This document shows, in pieces, positions 6,570 through 15,855 of a DNA stretch of 64,000 nucleotides. A program made the translations under genes and the position numbers. Numbering within the stretch: position 1 is the stretch's first letter; each line of letters begins with the position of its first letter. Location: positions 2,418,001 to 2,482,000 of the forward strand of contig NZ_CP034145.1 in the NCBI RefSeq assembly GCF_003856835.1. The letters are read 5' to 3'. A model generated the notes under the pieces. The model made no database searches and had not been told where the DNA came from. It was given only the letters and a program-made list of their open reading frames with translations. The DNA is from Haloplanus aerogenes. GTDB lineage: Archaea; Halobacteriota; Halobacteria; Halobacteriales; Haloferacaceae.

Positions 6570-8813
6570 ATGTACGAGGAGACAGTGTCGACAGATGGAC
6601 TAGTCGGAACGATCCGCACCCTCGTCGTCGACGACGAACCCGGGTTGGCGGACGTGGTCGCGACCCATCTCGAACGGGCGGACGAGCGCATCGAGGCCAA
6701 AACGGCAACCAGCGTGGACGAGGCGCTCGCGACGATTGCCGACACCGAGCTCGACTGCATCGTCAGCGACTACGAGATGCCCGGCCGCGACGGACTGGAA
6801 CTACTCGACGCCGTCCGGACCGATCACCCCGATATCCCCTTCATCCTCTTTACCGGGAAAGGGTCAGAGAGCGTCGCCAGTCGAGCGTTCTCCGCCAGTG
6901 CGACGGATTACCTGCAGAAAGGCGGGACGAGCGATCAGTACGTGATGCTGGCCGACCGGGTGAGACAGTACGCCGAACGAGCGTGGGCCGACCGCCAGCG
7001 ACGCCGTCACCTCGCGGCCATCGAGAGCGCCCACGAGGGGATCGCCATTCTCGACTCACACGAGCGGTTCCGCTACGTCAACGACGCGTACGCCGACCTC
7101 TACGGCTACACACCCGCGGAGATGGTCGGCGAGAAGTGTGACCTGACCTATCCCGACGAGGAGGAAGCGTTCGTCCGGGAGGAGATCCTCCCCACGGTCG
7201 AGGAGACGGGCGACTGGAGCGGCGAGACGACCGGCCGCCGCGCCGACGGGAGCACGTTCATCGCGGAACAGACCGTCTCCCGAACGGCCGGGGGCGACTT
7301 CGTCTGTACCGTCGTCGATATCACTGACTGGAAGCAACGGACGGAGGAACGGGACCGCTACCGGGCGCTCGTCGAGTCGCTGGACGACGCGGTCTACGTA
7401 CTGGGGCCGGCGGGTCGGTTCCTCTACGTCAACGACGCGTTCGTCGACCTCGTGGACTACGACTACGAGACGATTCTCGGATCGACGCCCGACCTGATCA
7501 AAGACGAGGCGACCGTCGAACGGACGGAACGGCATCTGGGTCGTCTCCTCGCCGACGACGGCCCCGACAGCGTCACCTTCGAGATGGAGATCGAACCCAA
7601 AGAGGGTGAGCCGATCCCCTGTGAGGATCACATGGGCGTGTTGCCGTACGAGGGCGACCAGTTCCGGGGCTCGGTCGGCGTCCTCCGCGACGTGAGTGCC
7701 CGCGAGGAGCGCGACCGGGAACTCCGGGAACACCGCGCGCTCCTCGAACAGAGCCTCGACGCCCTCGACGACGTGTTCTTCGTCTTCGGGCGAGACGGCG
7801 AACTCGCCCGGTGGAACGACCGGCTCCCGGAGGTGACGGGGTACACCGACGTGGAACTAGACGGGATGTCTCCGGCCGAGTTCTTCCCCGACGATCATCG
7901 CGAGCGGATCGAGCGTGCCGTCGAGACGGTGTTCGAGACCGGACACACCGAGGTGCGTGCGGACTACCTGCTCAAAGACGGGACGCGCGTCCCCTACGAG
8001 TTCAAAGCGACGCGACTCGACGGGCCGGCCGGCGACGTGCTCGGTTTCGCGGGCATCGGACGCGACATCACCGAAACGCTGGAGTACGAACGCAGGCTGG
8101 AGCGGCAGAACGAGCGCCTCGAAGAGTTCGCGAGCGTTCTCAGCCACGACCTGCGCAATCCGCTCAACGTGGCCGAAGGACGGCTCGAAATCGCCCGCGA
8201 GGAGCGGGGGAGCGTCCACCTCGACGCCGTCTCGGAGGCTCACGATCGGATGGAGACGCTGATCGGCGAGCTGTTGACGCTCGCCCGCGAGGGCGACGAG
8301 GCGACCGATCTGCAGGCGGTGTCGGTCGGCGAGCAGGCGACGCGAAGCTGGGAGACGATGACGACGGACGAGGCGTCGCTCGTCGTCGAGGACGAACACA
8401 CGGTCGAGGCGGACGAGAGCCGCCTCCAGCAGTTGTTCGAGAATTTATTTCGCAATAGCGTGGAGCATGGCTCCACGGACAGCGAGGGACACGGTCCCTC
8501 GGGCAGTCGGCCTCCGGCCGACGACAGCCGGGCGCAGTCCGGCGATTCGATCGAACACGGCTCCGAAGGCGTACAGGTCCGCGTCGGCACCCTCCCGGCG
8601 GAACGTGGGTTCTACGTCGCCGACGACGGCCCCGGCATTCCCGAGTCGGAGCGTGACCGGGTGTTCGAGAGCGGCTACTCGACCGGCGGCGACGGAATCG
8701 GTGCGGGACTGAGTATCGTGAAGCAGGTCGTCGACGCTCACGGCTGGACCGTGCGCGTGACCGAGAGCCGGGACGGCGGTGCGCGGATCGAAATCGTCGT
8801 CGATGGGACGTAA
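6570..8813 (+). CDS. Receiver/PAS hybrid sensor histidine kinase with palindromic insert
   Basis: 747 residues, no transmembrane segment. Order: receiver domain (about 15-135; acidic pocket D21/D22, phospho-acceptor D67), three PAS domains (about 145-260, 265-385, 390-510), HisKA with phospho-His H526 ([10 protein letters not shown]), and HATPase with N-box (N625-N629), G1 (DDGPGIP) and G2 (GAGLS). A 30-residue low-complexity insert (636-665) directly follows the N-box motif VEHGS and ends by repeating it as IEHGS. Codons before it (TTA, ATT-rich) are unusual for this genome. The same insert occurs in the kinase at 19736-21016. The ligand is unknown; no regulator gene is adjacent. Confidence 0.92.
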   Translation: MYEETVSTDGLVGTIRTLVVDDEPGLADVVATHLERADERIEAKTATSVDEALATIADTELDCIVSDYEMPGRDGLELLDAVRTDHPDIPFILFTGKGSESVASRAFSASATDYLQKGGTSDQYVMLADRVRQYAERAWADRQRRRHLAAIESAHEGIAILDSHERFRYVNDAYADLYGYTPAEMVGEKCDLTYPDEEEAFVREEILPTVEETGDWSGETTGRRADGSTFIAEQTVSRTAGGDFVCTVVDITDWKQRTEERDRYRALVESLDDAVYVLGPAGRFLYVNDAFVDLVDYDYETILGSTPDLIKDEATVERTERHLGRLLADDGPDSVTFEMEIEPKEGEPIPCEDHMGVLPYEGDQFRGSVGVLRDVSAREERDRELREHRALLEQSLDALDDVFFVFGRDGELARWNDRLPEVTGYTDVELDGMSPAEFFPDDHRERIERAVETVFETGHTEVRADYLLKDGTRVPYEFKATRLDGPAGDVLGFAGIGRDITETLEYERRLERQNERLEEFASVLSHDLRNPLNVAEGRLEIAREERGSVHLDAVSEAHDRMETLIGELLTLAREGDEATDLQAVSVGEQATRSWETMTTDEASLVVEDEHTVEADESRLQQLFENLFRNSVEHGSTDSEGHGPSGSRPPADDSRAQSGDSIEHGSEGVQVRVGTLPAERGFYVADDGPGIPESERDRVFESGYSTGGDGIGAGLSIVKQVVDAHGWTVRVTESRDGGARIEIVVDGT
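8442..8563 (+). repeat. Palindromic insert, copy A, inside a histidine kinase gene
   Basis: Four consecutive short hairpins: GGAGC-ATG-GCTCC (8462-8474), GGGAC-ACG-GTCCC (8486-8498), GTCGGCC-TCC-GGCCGAC (8506-8522) and GCCGG-7nt-CCGGC (8527-8543). The stretch 8478-8529 (52 bp) is identical to 20164-20215 on the opposite strand. The insert keeps the reading frame and duplicates the VEHGS coding motif at its ends. Confidence 0.85.
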
Positions 8814-8849
8814 CAGAGGGACGTCGAAACGGCAGATAGATGCGTCCTC

Positions 8850-9644
8850 TCAGACCGGGTCCACGAGGTCGGCCGGCGCGCCCGCGAGCGTCCGGAGCGC
8901 GTCGGCTTCGACGTGGTGGAGGTCGCCGGGGAGGACGAGGAGGTGCAACGGATCGCCGAACTCGTGGGTCGCGAGCGCGGAGAGACGGTCGGCGACGACG
9001 ACGGGGTCGGGACTGCCCGCGCGGGCGACGGCGACGGCGAGACGGTCGGGCCACGCCGTCGCCAGCAGCCCAGCGGCCACGTCGGCGGTCATGTACGTCT
9101 CGCCCGCGTCGTCGCCGCGGCCGTCGTCGACCTTGATGTCGAGGTAGACGAGCGTGTGGAGACCGCGGTCGCGGTTCGCCTCGACGCTCTCGACGACCGA
9201 CGCCGGCACGTCGCCACCGCCGTGCGCGCGAGGGAAGGGAAGCGTGACGGCCTTGCCGAAGCGGTAGTTCTGGAGGCCGGTGAGGCCGCTGGCGGCCTGT
9301 GCGGCCGAGACGCCGTGGACGACGCGGGTGTCGATGCCGCGCTCCACGGCCCGCAGGCGGAGGTCGACGTGTGTCGTCGAGATCATGGTGTCGCCGGCGG
9401 TGAGGAAGACGACGTCCTCGCTCTCGGCGGCGTCGAGGATCGGGTCGGGGTGTTGCTCGACGCCCGCGCGGTCGCGGACCTCGATGTCGATGCCGTGGTG
9501 GCGTTCGAGATTCTCGACCGTGGTGCCGACGAGACGGCTGGTGTAGAACTCCGCGAAGACGCGGTCGGCCGCGCGGAGGGCGTCCTGCCCCTCGACCGTG
9601 ATCGACCGCTCGTCGTAGAGACCGAGACCGACGAAGGTGAGCAT
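8850..9644 (-). CDS. dph5: Diphthine synthase
   Basis: 264 residues starting MLTFVGLGLYDE, the standard N-terminus; upstream in-frame extensions look non-coding. It belongs to the tetrapyrrole-methylase fold (GLGL motif, ITVEGQDALRAADRVFAEFYTS, TAGDTMISTTH, VHGVSAAQAASGLTGLQNYRFGK). It transfers methyl groups from S-adenosylmethionine to the modified histidine of elongation factor 2 in diphthamide biosynthesis. Length is normal for archaeal Dph5. Convergent with the upstream kinase gene. Confidence 0.95.
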   Translation of the reverse strand: MLTFVGLGLYDERSITVEGQDALRAADRVFAEFYTSRLVGTTVENLERHHGIDIEVRDRAGVEQHPDPILDAAESEDVVFLTAGDTMISTTHVDLRLRAVERGIDTRVVHGVSAAQAASGLTGLQNYRFGKAVTLPFPRAHGGGDVPASVVESVEANRDRGLHTLVYLDIKVDDGRGDDAGETYMTADVAAGLLATAWPDRLAVAVARAGSPDPVVVADRLSALATHEFGDPLHLLVLPGDLHHVEADALRTLAGAPADLVDPV

Positions 9645-9785
9645 GGACGGGATACCGGGGCGACGAGTAAAAGCGAGGTGGTCGTGGACGGCGGCCGCAC
9701 CAGTCGTCACTCGTCGGTGAGAGGCGAGGCGGGGACCCGTGCGCCGGGCCGGACGCACGGGTCGCGAGAGAATCGGGGGTGGGAG

Positions 9786-9941
9786 TCAGGTGCGTCTCGC
9801 GCGTGCCTGCCGCACGTCCGCGCCGTCGCGGACCAGATCCTCGCAGTTCGGACAGACGCGCGGTTCGGTCATGCCGGTCGGGGCGAACACTCGGACGTAG
9901 TCGTCAGTGACGAACGAACCACAGTTCTGGCAGCTCGGCAT
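9786..9941 (-). CDS. DUF7563-type zinc-ribbon microprotein
   Basis: 51 residues, start MPSCQNCGSFVTDDYVRVF. Two CxxC pairs (CQNC and CPNC) 27 residues apart form a likely single zinc ribbon; the C-terminus is basic. This is a conserved haloarchaeal small protein family of unknown function. The ATG at 9941 fits the family; longer reading back to 9989 is unlikely. Confidence 0.8.
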   Translation of the reverse strand: MPSCQNCGSFVTDDYVRVFAPTGMTEPRVCPNCEDLVRDGADVRQARARRT

Positions 9942-10122
9942 ACGTTCGCATGAGTGACGTGAATTGATATGTACGTTACGGCCACCCACACTGCGGATCG
10001 TTGTAACTGGTCACCGGCAGCCGCAGACCACGGGGGCGGCGACTGCCGGTGATGACTTACAACGGTCCGTAACGCGGCGCCGGATGTGGCGTTTGAAGTG
10101 ACCCGGGAGCCAACGCTCGCCC

Positions 10123-10560
10123 ATGTACGACGCGATACTCGTCCCCACGGACGGCAGCGAGGGAGTCGACCGAACGCTCGAACACGCCCTCGAGATGGCG
10201 CGCAACCACGATGCGACGATTCACGCCCTCTACGTCGTCGACCGCCGGTTCGAACTCGCGGCCGACGAGGACCGCGAGGACCTGATCGAACAGTTGACCG
10301 AACGGGGCGAGGAGGCGGTTGCATCCATCGCCGACGCGGCCGGGGACGCCGGCGTCGACGTAGTGACGAGCGTCCGCGAGGGCATCCCGTACAAGACGAT
10401 TCTCGGCTACGCCGAGGAGGCCGATATCGATGTGATCACGATGGGCACCCACGGCCGCACGGGGCGTGACCGCCTCGCCCACCTCGGGAGCGTCACCGAC
10501 CGCGTCGTCGAGAACGCGACGGTGCCGGTGTTCGTCGTCAACATCGGCACCGACGAGTGA
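10123..10560 (+). CDS. Universal stress protein UspA family
   Basis: 145 residues. MYDAILVPTDGSEGVDRTLEHAL is the canonical UspA start, and the C-terminal ATP-binding signature G-x2-G-x9-G-S is seen in GTHGRTGRDRLAHLGSVTDRVVENA. It is an ATP-binding cytoplasmic homodimer of the Usp fold, linked to stress survival; the specific role is unknown. Monocistronic; convergent with the malic enzyme gene, 4 bp between stops. Confidence 0.93.
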   Translation: MYDAILVPTDGSEGVDRTLEHALEMARNHDATIHALYVVDRRFELAADEDREDLIEQLTERGEEAVASIADAAGDAGVDVVTSVREGIPYKTILGYAEEADIDVITMGTHGRTGRDRLAHLGSVTDRVVENATVPVFVVNIGTDE

Positions 10561-10564
10561 CGGT

Positions 10565-12835
10565 CTACGCCCCGTCGCCGCGTTCCTGCGCGTCCACGAC
10601 GGCCACGCCCGCGAGGTTGACGATGTCTTTCACCTCGTCGCCGCGCTGGAGGACGTGAACCGGCTTGTCCATCCCGACCAGCATCGGGCCGATGGCGTCC
10701 GCGCCGCCGAGCCGTTGCAAGAGTTTGTAGCCGATGTTGCCAGCTTCGAGGTTCGGGAAGATCAGCACGTTCGCCGGCTCCTCTAGCTCCGCGAAGTCGT
10801 AGGTCCCCTCCAGAATATCTTCCACTACTGCGGTGTCGGCCTGCATCTCGCCGTCGACCGGGAAGTCCGCCGCGGGGTCGTCGCGGAGCATCTCGGCCGC
10901 GCGCCGGGGTTTGCGCGTGCCCCGATTGTCGACGCTCCCGAAGTTGGAGTACGAGAGGAAGGCCGCGCGTGGATCGACGTTGAACCGACGGGCGAGTTCA
11001 CCTGTATGCCGGCCGATTTCTGCCAACTCGGCCGCACCGGGGTCCTGATTCACCGTCGTGTCCGCGACGAAGATCACCCGATTCCGGAAGGTGAGCATGT
11101 AGACGCCAGCGGCGTAGTCGGCGTCCTCGGCCGTCCCGATCACCTGCAGCGGCGGACGAAGGGCGGACGGGTAGTGGTGGGTCAACCCCGTCAGGAGGGC
11201 GTCGGCGTCGCCCATCTCCACCATCACGCTCCCGAAGTAGTCCGTATCCGTGCGGACCAGATCCTCGGCCTCGACGCGGGTGATCCCCTTCCGCCGGCGC
11301 GCCTCGTAGAGGCGGTCCGCGTAGGCGTCGAGGCGGTCGGCTTCGGCGGGGTCGACGATGTCGGGGTCGAAGTCGAGGCCGAGATCAGCCACCCGACGCC
11401 GGATGGTGTCACGGTCGCCGAGGAGGACGGGCCTGGCGATTCCCTCCTCGACCATCTGCGAGGCGGCGCGGATGGTCTTTTCGTTCGTCCCTTCCGCGAG
11501 CGCGACCCGCTTGGGGTCCGTTTTGGCCTTGTTGAGGACGATCCGCATCATCTCGCGGTCCTTCCCCAGTCGCGCCTCCAGTTCCTCGACGTAGGCGTCG
11601 AGGTCGCGGTCGAGGCGGGCGACACCGGTGTCGACGGCCGCCCGGGCGACGGCGGGCGCCACCTGGAACAGCACGCGCGGGTCGAGCGCCTTGGGGATCA
11701 GGTACTCGGGGCCGTACTGGAGCGGTTCGTCGCCGTAGGCCTTCGCCACCGCGTCGGGCACGTCCTGACGGGCGAGATCCGCGAGCGCCCGGGCCGCCGC
11801 GACCTTCATCTCCTGGTTAATCTCCGTCGCCCGAACGTCGAGTGCCCCCCGGAAGATGAAGGGGAAACAGAGGACGTTGTTCACCTGATTCGGGAAATCC
11901 GAGCGGCCGGTGGCGGCGATGACGGTGTCGTCGCGGGCCGCCCGCGCCTCGTGGTAGCCGATTTCGGGTTCGGGGTTGGCCATCGCGAAGACGACGGGAT
12001 CGCGGGCCATCGACCGCACCATCTCCCCATCGACGAGGCCGCCGACGGCGAGGCCGACGAACACGTCGGTGCCGGCCATCGCGTCGGCCAGGTCGCCATC
12101 CGGGCAGTCCTGCGCGAACGCCGCCTTGTAGTCGTTGACCTCGCCAGCGTCCGCGCGGGCCGTCGTGACGATACCCTCGCTATCGACCAGCGTGATGTTC
12201 TCGCGCGGGACGCCGAGCGAGACGTAGAAGTCGGCGGTGGCGATGGCGCTCGCGCCGGCGCCGGCGAAGGCCACTTCTAGGTCCGACAGCTCCTTGTCCA
12301 CGATGTCGACGGCGTTGAGCAGGGCCGCCCCGGAGACGATGGCGGTACCGTGTTGGTCGTCGTGGTAGACGGGGATGTCCATCCGCTCGCGCAAGCGCTC
12401 CTCGATTTCGAAACACTCGGGCGCCTTGATGTCCTCGACGTGGATGCCGCCGAAGGAGGGTTCGGTCAGGGAGACGGCTTCCACGATGGCGTCCGGGTCG
12501 TCGGTGTCGAGTTCGAAGTCGAAGACGTCGATGTCGGCGAACCGCTTGAGCAGGACGCCCTTCCCCTCGATGACGGGTTTGGAGGCCTGCGCGCCGATGT
12601 CGCCGAGGCCGAGAACGGCCGACCCGTTCGACACCATGCCGACGAGGTTACCCTTCGAGGTGTAGGTGTAGGCGTCGGTGGAGTCCTCCGCGATGGCGCG
12701 ACAGGGGGCCGCGACGCCCGGCGAGTAGGCGAGGCTCAGGTCGCGTTGCGTGCTGGTCGGTTTCGTCGTCTCGATGGCGACTTTCCCCGGCGGGTCGCGC
12801 CGGTGGTAGTCGAGTGCATCGTCGTCGAGTCCCAT
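10565..12835 (-). CDS. maeB: NADP-dependent malic enzyme with phosphotransacetylase-like C-terminal domain
   Basis: 756 residues. The malic-enzyme domain (about 15-150; YSPGVAAPC, then [28 protein letters not shown] cut into shorter runs in the sequence) is followed by a Rossmann domain (about 165-400; [14 protein letters not shown]) and then a phosphate acetyl/butyryl-transferase domain (about 430-750; [14 protein letters not shown]). It decarboxylates malate to pyruvate and NADPH. The C-terminal domain in this hybrid class is regulatory rather than a proven acetyltransferase. Full length for the MaeB class. Confidence 0.95.
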   Translation of the reverse strand: MGLDDDALDYHRRDPPGKVAIETTKPTSTQRDLSLAYSPGVAAPCRAIAEDSTDAYTYTSKGNLVGMVSNGSAVLGLGDIGAQASKPVIEGKGVLLKRFADIDVFDFELDTDDPDAIVEAVSLTEPSFGGIHVEDIKAPECFEIEERLRERMDIPVYHDDQHGTAIVSGAALLNAVDIVDKELSDLEVAFAGAGASAIATADFYVSLGVPRENITLVDSEGIVTTARADAGEVNDYKAAFAQDCPDGDLADAMAGTDVFVGLAVGGLVDGEMVRSMARDPVVFAMANPEPEIGYHEARAARDDTVIAATGRSDFPNQVNNVLCFPFIFRGALDVRATEINQEMKVAAARALADLARQDVPDAVAKAYGDEPLQYGPEYLIPKALDPRVLFQVAPAVARAAVDTGVARLDRDLDAYVEELEARLGKDREMMRIVLNKAKTDPKRVALAEGTNEKTIRAASQMVEEGIARPVLLGDRDTIRRRVADLGLDFDPDIVDPAEADRLDAYADRLYEARRRKGITRVEAEDLVRTDTDYFGSVMVEMGDADALLTGLTHHYPSALRPPLQVIGTAEDADYAAGVYMLTFRNRVIFVADTTVNQDPGAAELAEIGRHTGELARRFNVDPRAAFLSYSNFGSVDNRGTRKPRRAAEMLRDDPAADFPVDGEMQADTAVVEDILEGTYDFAELEEPANVLIFPNLEAGNIGYKLLQRLGGADAIGPMLVGMDKPVHVLQRGDEVKDIVNLAGVAVVDAQERGDGA

Positions 12836-12902
12836 GCCGGCGTCTCGGCGTGTCGCCTGATAAAAGGTGACAGCGCATGCAGTAATTCGTGATAGATCAG
12901 CG

Positions 12903-14207
12903 TCACTCCGCCGCGAGCCACGTGCCCGCGAGGCCGGCCGCCCACTCGGGGCGACGCTCCCACGGGATATCCAGCGGGAGCGCGGTGACGACGGCCGTCC
13001 CGGCCCGGAGCCGGTAGGCGTAGATGGTGGTGCCGCTCGCGTCGTAGAAGACGCGCTCCCAGTCGCGGCCCGCGAGCGACGTGACGCCCTCGGAGCCGAC
13101 GGCGTCGGTCGACTCGGTCGCCGCCTGCGCCGCGTCGACGGAGTCGAACTGCTCGACGTACACCGGCGAGGAGTCCCACCCCGCGCTGGCGGTGCCGACG
13201 AAGAGGGTCACGCCGGCCGTCCGGCCCTCGGATTTGATCGGGCCGAACAGGTTCGTCAGCGCCGGCTCGAAGTCGTCCAGTCGTTCCCGGTACGACGCCC
13301 CGTCGACGAGGAGGCCCACCCCGTCGGCGCCGTAGGCGTAGAGTTCGTTCAGTTCGGGTTCGTTCGTGTGATCACGGATCGGATGCGACGTGGGGTGTTC
13401 GTGGGCGTGCGTGAACACCCGGTGACCGCTCGGGAACTCGTGGGTGTGCTGGTCGACGCCATCGTTCGCCGTCGAGTCGTCGAGGTCGGGGTGGGCCCAC
13501 GTCACGAAGTCGTCGTCCTCGCTCACGAGCGCGACGATGCGGTCGGTCGCACCGCTCGGGATCAGCATGTCGTAGAGAGGGCCGTAGATCGGACGGCGCG
13601 ACAGTTCGTTCGAGATGAACTGGTTGGAGCGGACGCGCTGGTAGAACGACCGGGCTCGGGAGAGGGCGCTGTCCTGCAACTGGCGGTCGTCGCGGGCGAC
13701 TCCGCGCTCGAAGTCACGGACGTAGACGTTGTTTCCGACGCGGAGCGCCGGCGCGACCTGAAAGTGGGGAGAGAGATTCGACTGGACGAAACTGGCGAGG
13801 TCGGTCGACGCCGAGCGGAAGGCCTGCACGTCCGCCTCGGTCCGGTCGTCGGCCGCCTGAATCTCCGTGATCGTGTCGTACACGTCGCCGACGGTGACCC
13901 GAAACTGGGTCATCGTCGGGCCGTACTGGGTGCGGAACCACTCGAACTCCGAGAAGATGTCCGCCGTCGCGGCGGCGAGGTCGGCGTTGGCGACGGGCGT
14001 CGGCGTCGGTGTCGCCGTCGGCGTCTCGGTCGCCGTCGGTTCCCCCGTGGTGGGCTCGGATGTCTGGGTCGCCGTCGCCGTCGCGCCCGATCCGCCGCTT
14101 TCAGGGTTCGCCTGTGTGCTGTCGGTGTCGCCGCCGAAACAGCCGCCGAGCAGGTTCGACTGGGCGAGCGCGACTGCCGCGAGGATGCCCCGCCGTGTGA
14201 AAGACAT
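12903..14207 (-). CDS. Tat lipoprotein with His-rich segment, function unknown
   Basis: 434 residues. Tat-type signal (SFTRRGILA) and lipobox (LGGC, C23) mark an exported lipoprotein. A Thr/Pro-rich linker follows (about 41-72), typical of cell-surface proteins. Residues 254-280 carry eight His (HTHEFPSGHRVFTHAHEHP and following), a possible metal-binding loop. The remaining mixed alpha/beta sequence is not recognised. No co-oriented neighbour is close enough to suggest an operon. An uncharacterised haloarchaeal surface protein is the safest description. Confidence 0.7.
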   Translation of the reverse strand: MSFTRRGILAAVALAQSNLLGGCFGGDTDSTQANPESGGSGATATATQTSEPTTGEPTATETPTATPTPTPVANADLAAATADIFSEFEWFRTQYGPTMTQFRVTVGDVYDTITEIQAADDRTEADVQAFRSASTDLASFVQSNLSPHFQVAPALRVGNNVYVRDFERGVARDDRQLQDSALSRARSFYQRVRSNQFISNELSRRPIYGPLYDMLIPSGATDRIVALVSEDDDFVTWAHPDLDDSTANDGVDQHTHEFPSGHRVFTHAHEHPTSHPIRDHTNEPELNELYAYGADGVGLLVDGASYRERLDDFEPALTNLFGPIKSEGRTAGVTLFVGTASAGWDSSPVYVEQFDSVDAAQAATESTDAVGSEGVTSLAGRDWERVFYDASGTTIYAYRLRAGTAVVTALPLDIPWERRPEWAAGLAGTWLAAE

Positions 14208-14283
14208 TCAGTGGAGAGGTGGAGGGGGGCACAATTAGCGCTTGTGGCCGTACTCTCGAGACTGATAACCACGGATGGTCGGA

Positions 14284-14300
14284 GTTGATCGACCGTCAAC
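14284..14300. promoter_or_regulatory. Inverted repeat upstream of a membrane microprotein
   Basis: GTTGA (14284-14288) and TCAAC (14296-14300) flank 7 bp, about 30-45 bp before the ATG at 14331. It may be an operator for the microprotein gene; the function is unproven. Confidence 0.25.
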
Positions 14301-14330
14301 ATCTTGAACCACGGTACCGTATCTCACGGC

Positions 14331-14441
14331 ATGAACCTGCCATCGATGACGACACCGGAAGGACTGTTCGACTACCTGATGGCGTTCCTCCTGCTTGCCG
14401 CCGTCCTCGCGTACGCCATCCTGTACTTCGGCGGCGCGTGA
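14331..14441 (+). CDS. 36-residue single-pass membrane microprotein
   Basis: ATG to TGA encodes 36 residues. A hydrophobic helix occupies residues 13-33 (LFDYLMAFLLLAAVLAYAIL), followed by YFGGA. Codons are strongly G/C-ending, like the neighbouring real genes, which supports coding. It lies alone between the lipoprotein gene and the SnoaL-like gene. Similar tiny haloarchaeal membrane proteins exist, but I do not recognise a named family. Confidence 0.55.
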   Translation: MNLPSMTTPEGLFDYLMAFLLLAAVLAYAILYFGGA

Positions 14442-14515
14442 TAGGGTCGGGGAGGGCCAAATTCCGGGCAACGTTCATGACAGTGTACGCGAAACGGGGT
14501 GGTGGTGTCACACCA

Positions 14516-14860
14516 ATGTCGACCGAAGACGTACTAGACCACCACCTCGACGCGTTCACTGCACAGGATCTCGACGAGTGTCTCGCCGACTACACCGACG
14601 ACTCGATCGTCATCACCAACATGGGTGTGTTCCGAGGGCTCGACGAGATCGAGGGGCTGTTCGCCGGGCTGTTCGAGGAGTTCTCACAGGCGGGATCGAC
14701 GATCGAACTCGACGAGAAGGTCATCGAGGACGAGTACGCCTACATCGTCTGGCACGGCGAGACGCCCGACAACGACTACGAGTTCTGTACTGACACGTTC
14801 GTCGTCGAGGACGGGACGATCCACCGGCAGACGTTCGGTGGCAAGATCGAGCCCAAGTAA
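14516..14860 (+). CDS. SnoaL-like (NTF2-fold) protein
   Basis: 114 residues starting MSTEDVLDHHLDAFTAQDLD, the usual N-terminal helix of SnoaL-like polyketide-cyclase/ketosteroid-isomerase fold proteins. The DYTDDSIVITNMGVFRG strand-turn and FAGLFEEF helix also fit. The family includes isomerases, hydrolases and ligand-binding proteins; the substrate is unknown. Upstream in-frame starts would give Arg-rich sequence, so 14516 is chosen. It abuts the HalOD1 gene stop to stop. Confidence 0.82.
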   Translation: MSTEDVLDHHLDAFTAQDLDECLADYTDDSIVITNMGVFRGLDEIEGLFAGLFEEFSQAGSTIELDEKVIEDEYAYIVWHGETPDNDYEFCTDTFVVEDGTIHRQTFGGKIEPK

Positions 14861-15142
14861 TCACACGCGGACGAACACGCGACCGTCGCTGTGGACGGTG
14901 ACGGTGGCCTCCTCGACGTCGAACGTCACCTTCACCGCCACCGACGGATCGGAGACGAGGTTGTCGAGGGCGTCGGGATCGACGTAGTCGAACAGGGGTT
15001 CGATCTGCTCGTCGAGTGTCGCCTCCAGCGTCTCGGCGACGACGACGCTGGGGACGACTCCGTCGTCGTCGAAGCGCGCCACGTAGGCGTCGTGATCGTC
15101 GCTCCAAGAGACGCTGGACGCGCCCGCATCCGTATCGATCAT
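14861..15142 (-). CDS. HalOD1 output-domain protein
   Basis: 93 residues. The pattern VVVAETLEATLDEQIEPLFDYVDPDALDNLV (read in segments), followed by VKVTFDVEEATVTVHSDGRV, is the HalOD1 domain, a haloarchaeal module found alone or fused to receiver domains. It is presumed to act in signalling output. No adjacent sensor is present. It ends directly against the stop of the SnoaL-like gene. Confidence 0.85.
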   Translation of the reverse strand: MIDTDAGASSVSWSDDHDAYVARFDDDGVVPSVVVAETLEATLDEQIEPLFDYVDPDALDNLVSDPSVAVKVTFDVEEATVTVHSDGRVFVRV

Positions 15143-15348
15143 CGGGCGATCACGCTCCGCGTCCGCTCACCCGGTCGGGCCAGCCGATCGGGAGGTACTG
15201 ACACACCGGCATCTCGTGCAACTCGTGGCATAATACATACGAACATGGGGATAGGGACCAGTTCGTCGCGTCAATCGGACCTAGCCGTGGCGACAAAATA
15301 GACCTTTTGGCCCGGAGTCACTGGCGTATTCGAACTGGATCCGGAGTC

Positions 15349-15768
15349 TCAGGCCTCCAGTACCTCGATCAGGTTCCCTTCCGGGTCGCGGACGAAGCAG
15401 ATACGCGTGCCGCTCTCGGTCGTTCGCGGCTCGCTCAGCGTCTCGACGCTCGAATCGAGGTCGGCGTAGAACGCGTCCAGGTCGTCGACGGCGAGGCCCA
15501 GATGTTTCGCGCCGGGCTGGTTCACGGCCGCGCCGGTCGCGTCGTCGCCTTCGGGGTCGTACTCGACGAGTTCGATCCGGGCACCGTCGAGGACGAAGTG
15601 GGCGAACCGGCCGGTCGCACCCTCGACGCCGACGCCGTCGGCGAACGCCTCGCCGGAGACGGTGAATCGATCTGGCGGGTCGAAATCGAAGGTGTCCCGG
15701 TAGAACTCGACCGCGCGGTCGAGGTCGGTCACGGTCACGCCGAAGTGGTGTGGAGCGAGTCGAGTCAC
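15349..15768 (-). CDS. Glyoxalase/VOC-fold protein
   Basis: 139 residues from a GTG at 15768; no suitable ATG exists nearby. Two beta-alpha-beta-beta-beta halves of the vicinal oxygen chelate fold are seen: HHFGVTVTDLDRAVEFYRDTF and KHLGLAVDDLDAFYADL. Potential metal ligands are the His in HHFGV, E in ARIELVEY, H in KHLGL and E in NLIEVLE. Members include lactoylglutathione lyases and ring-cleavage dioxygenases; substrate unknown. Divergent from the UspA gene at 15856. Confidence 0.85.
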   Translation of the reverse strand: MTRLAPHHFGVTVTDLDRAVEFYRDTFDFDPPDRFTVSGEAFADGVGVEGATGRFAHFVLDGARIELVEYDPEGDDATGAAVNQPGAKHLGLAVDDLDAFYADLDSSVETLSEPRTTESGTRICFVRDPEGNLIEVLEA

Positions 15769-15855
15769 GTGACTCCGGCGGACGGCCGTCGACAAAGCCA
15801 CTTCGATCCGACACGCGGCCGTAGGCTTACTACCCCGCACCGTCACGTACGCGAT

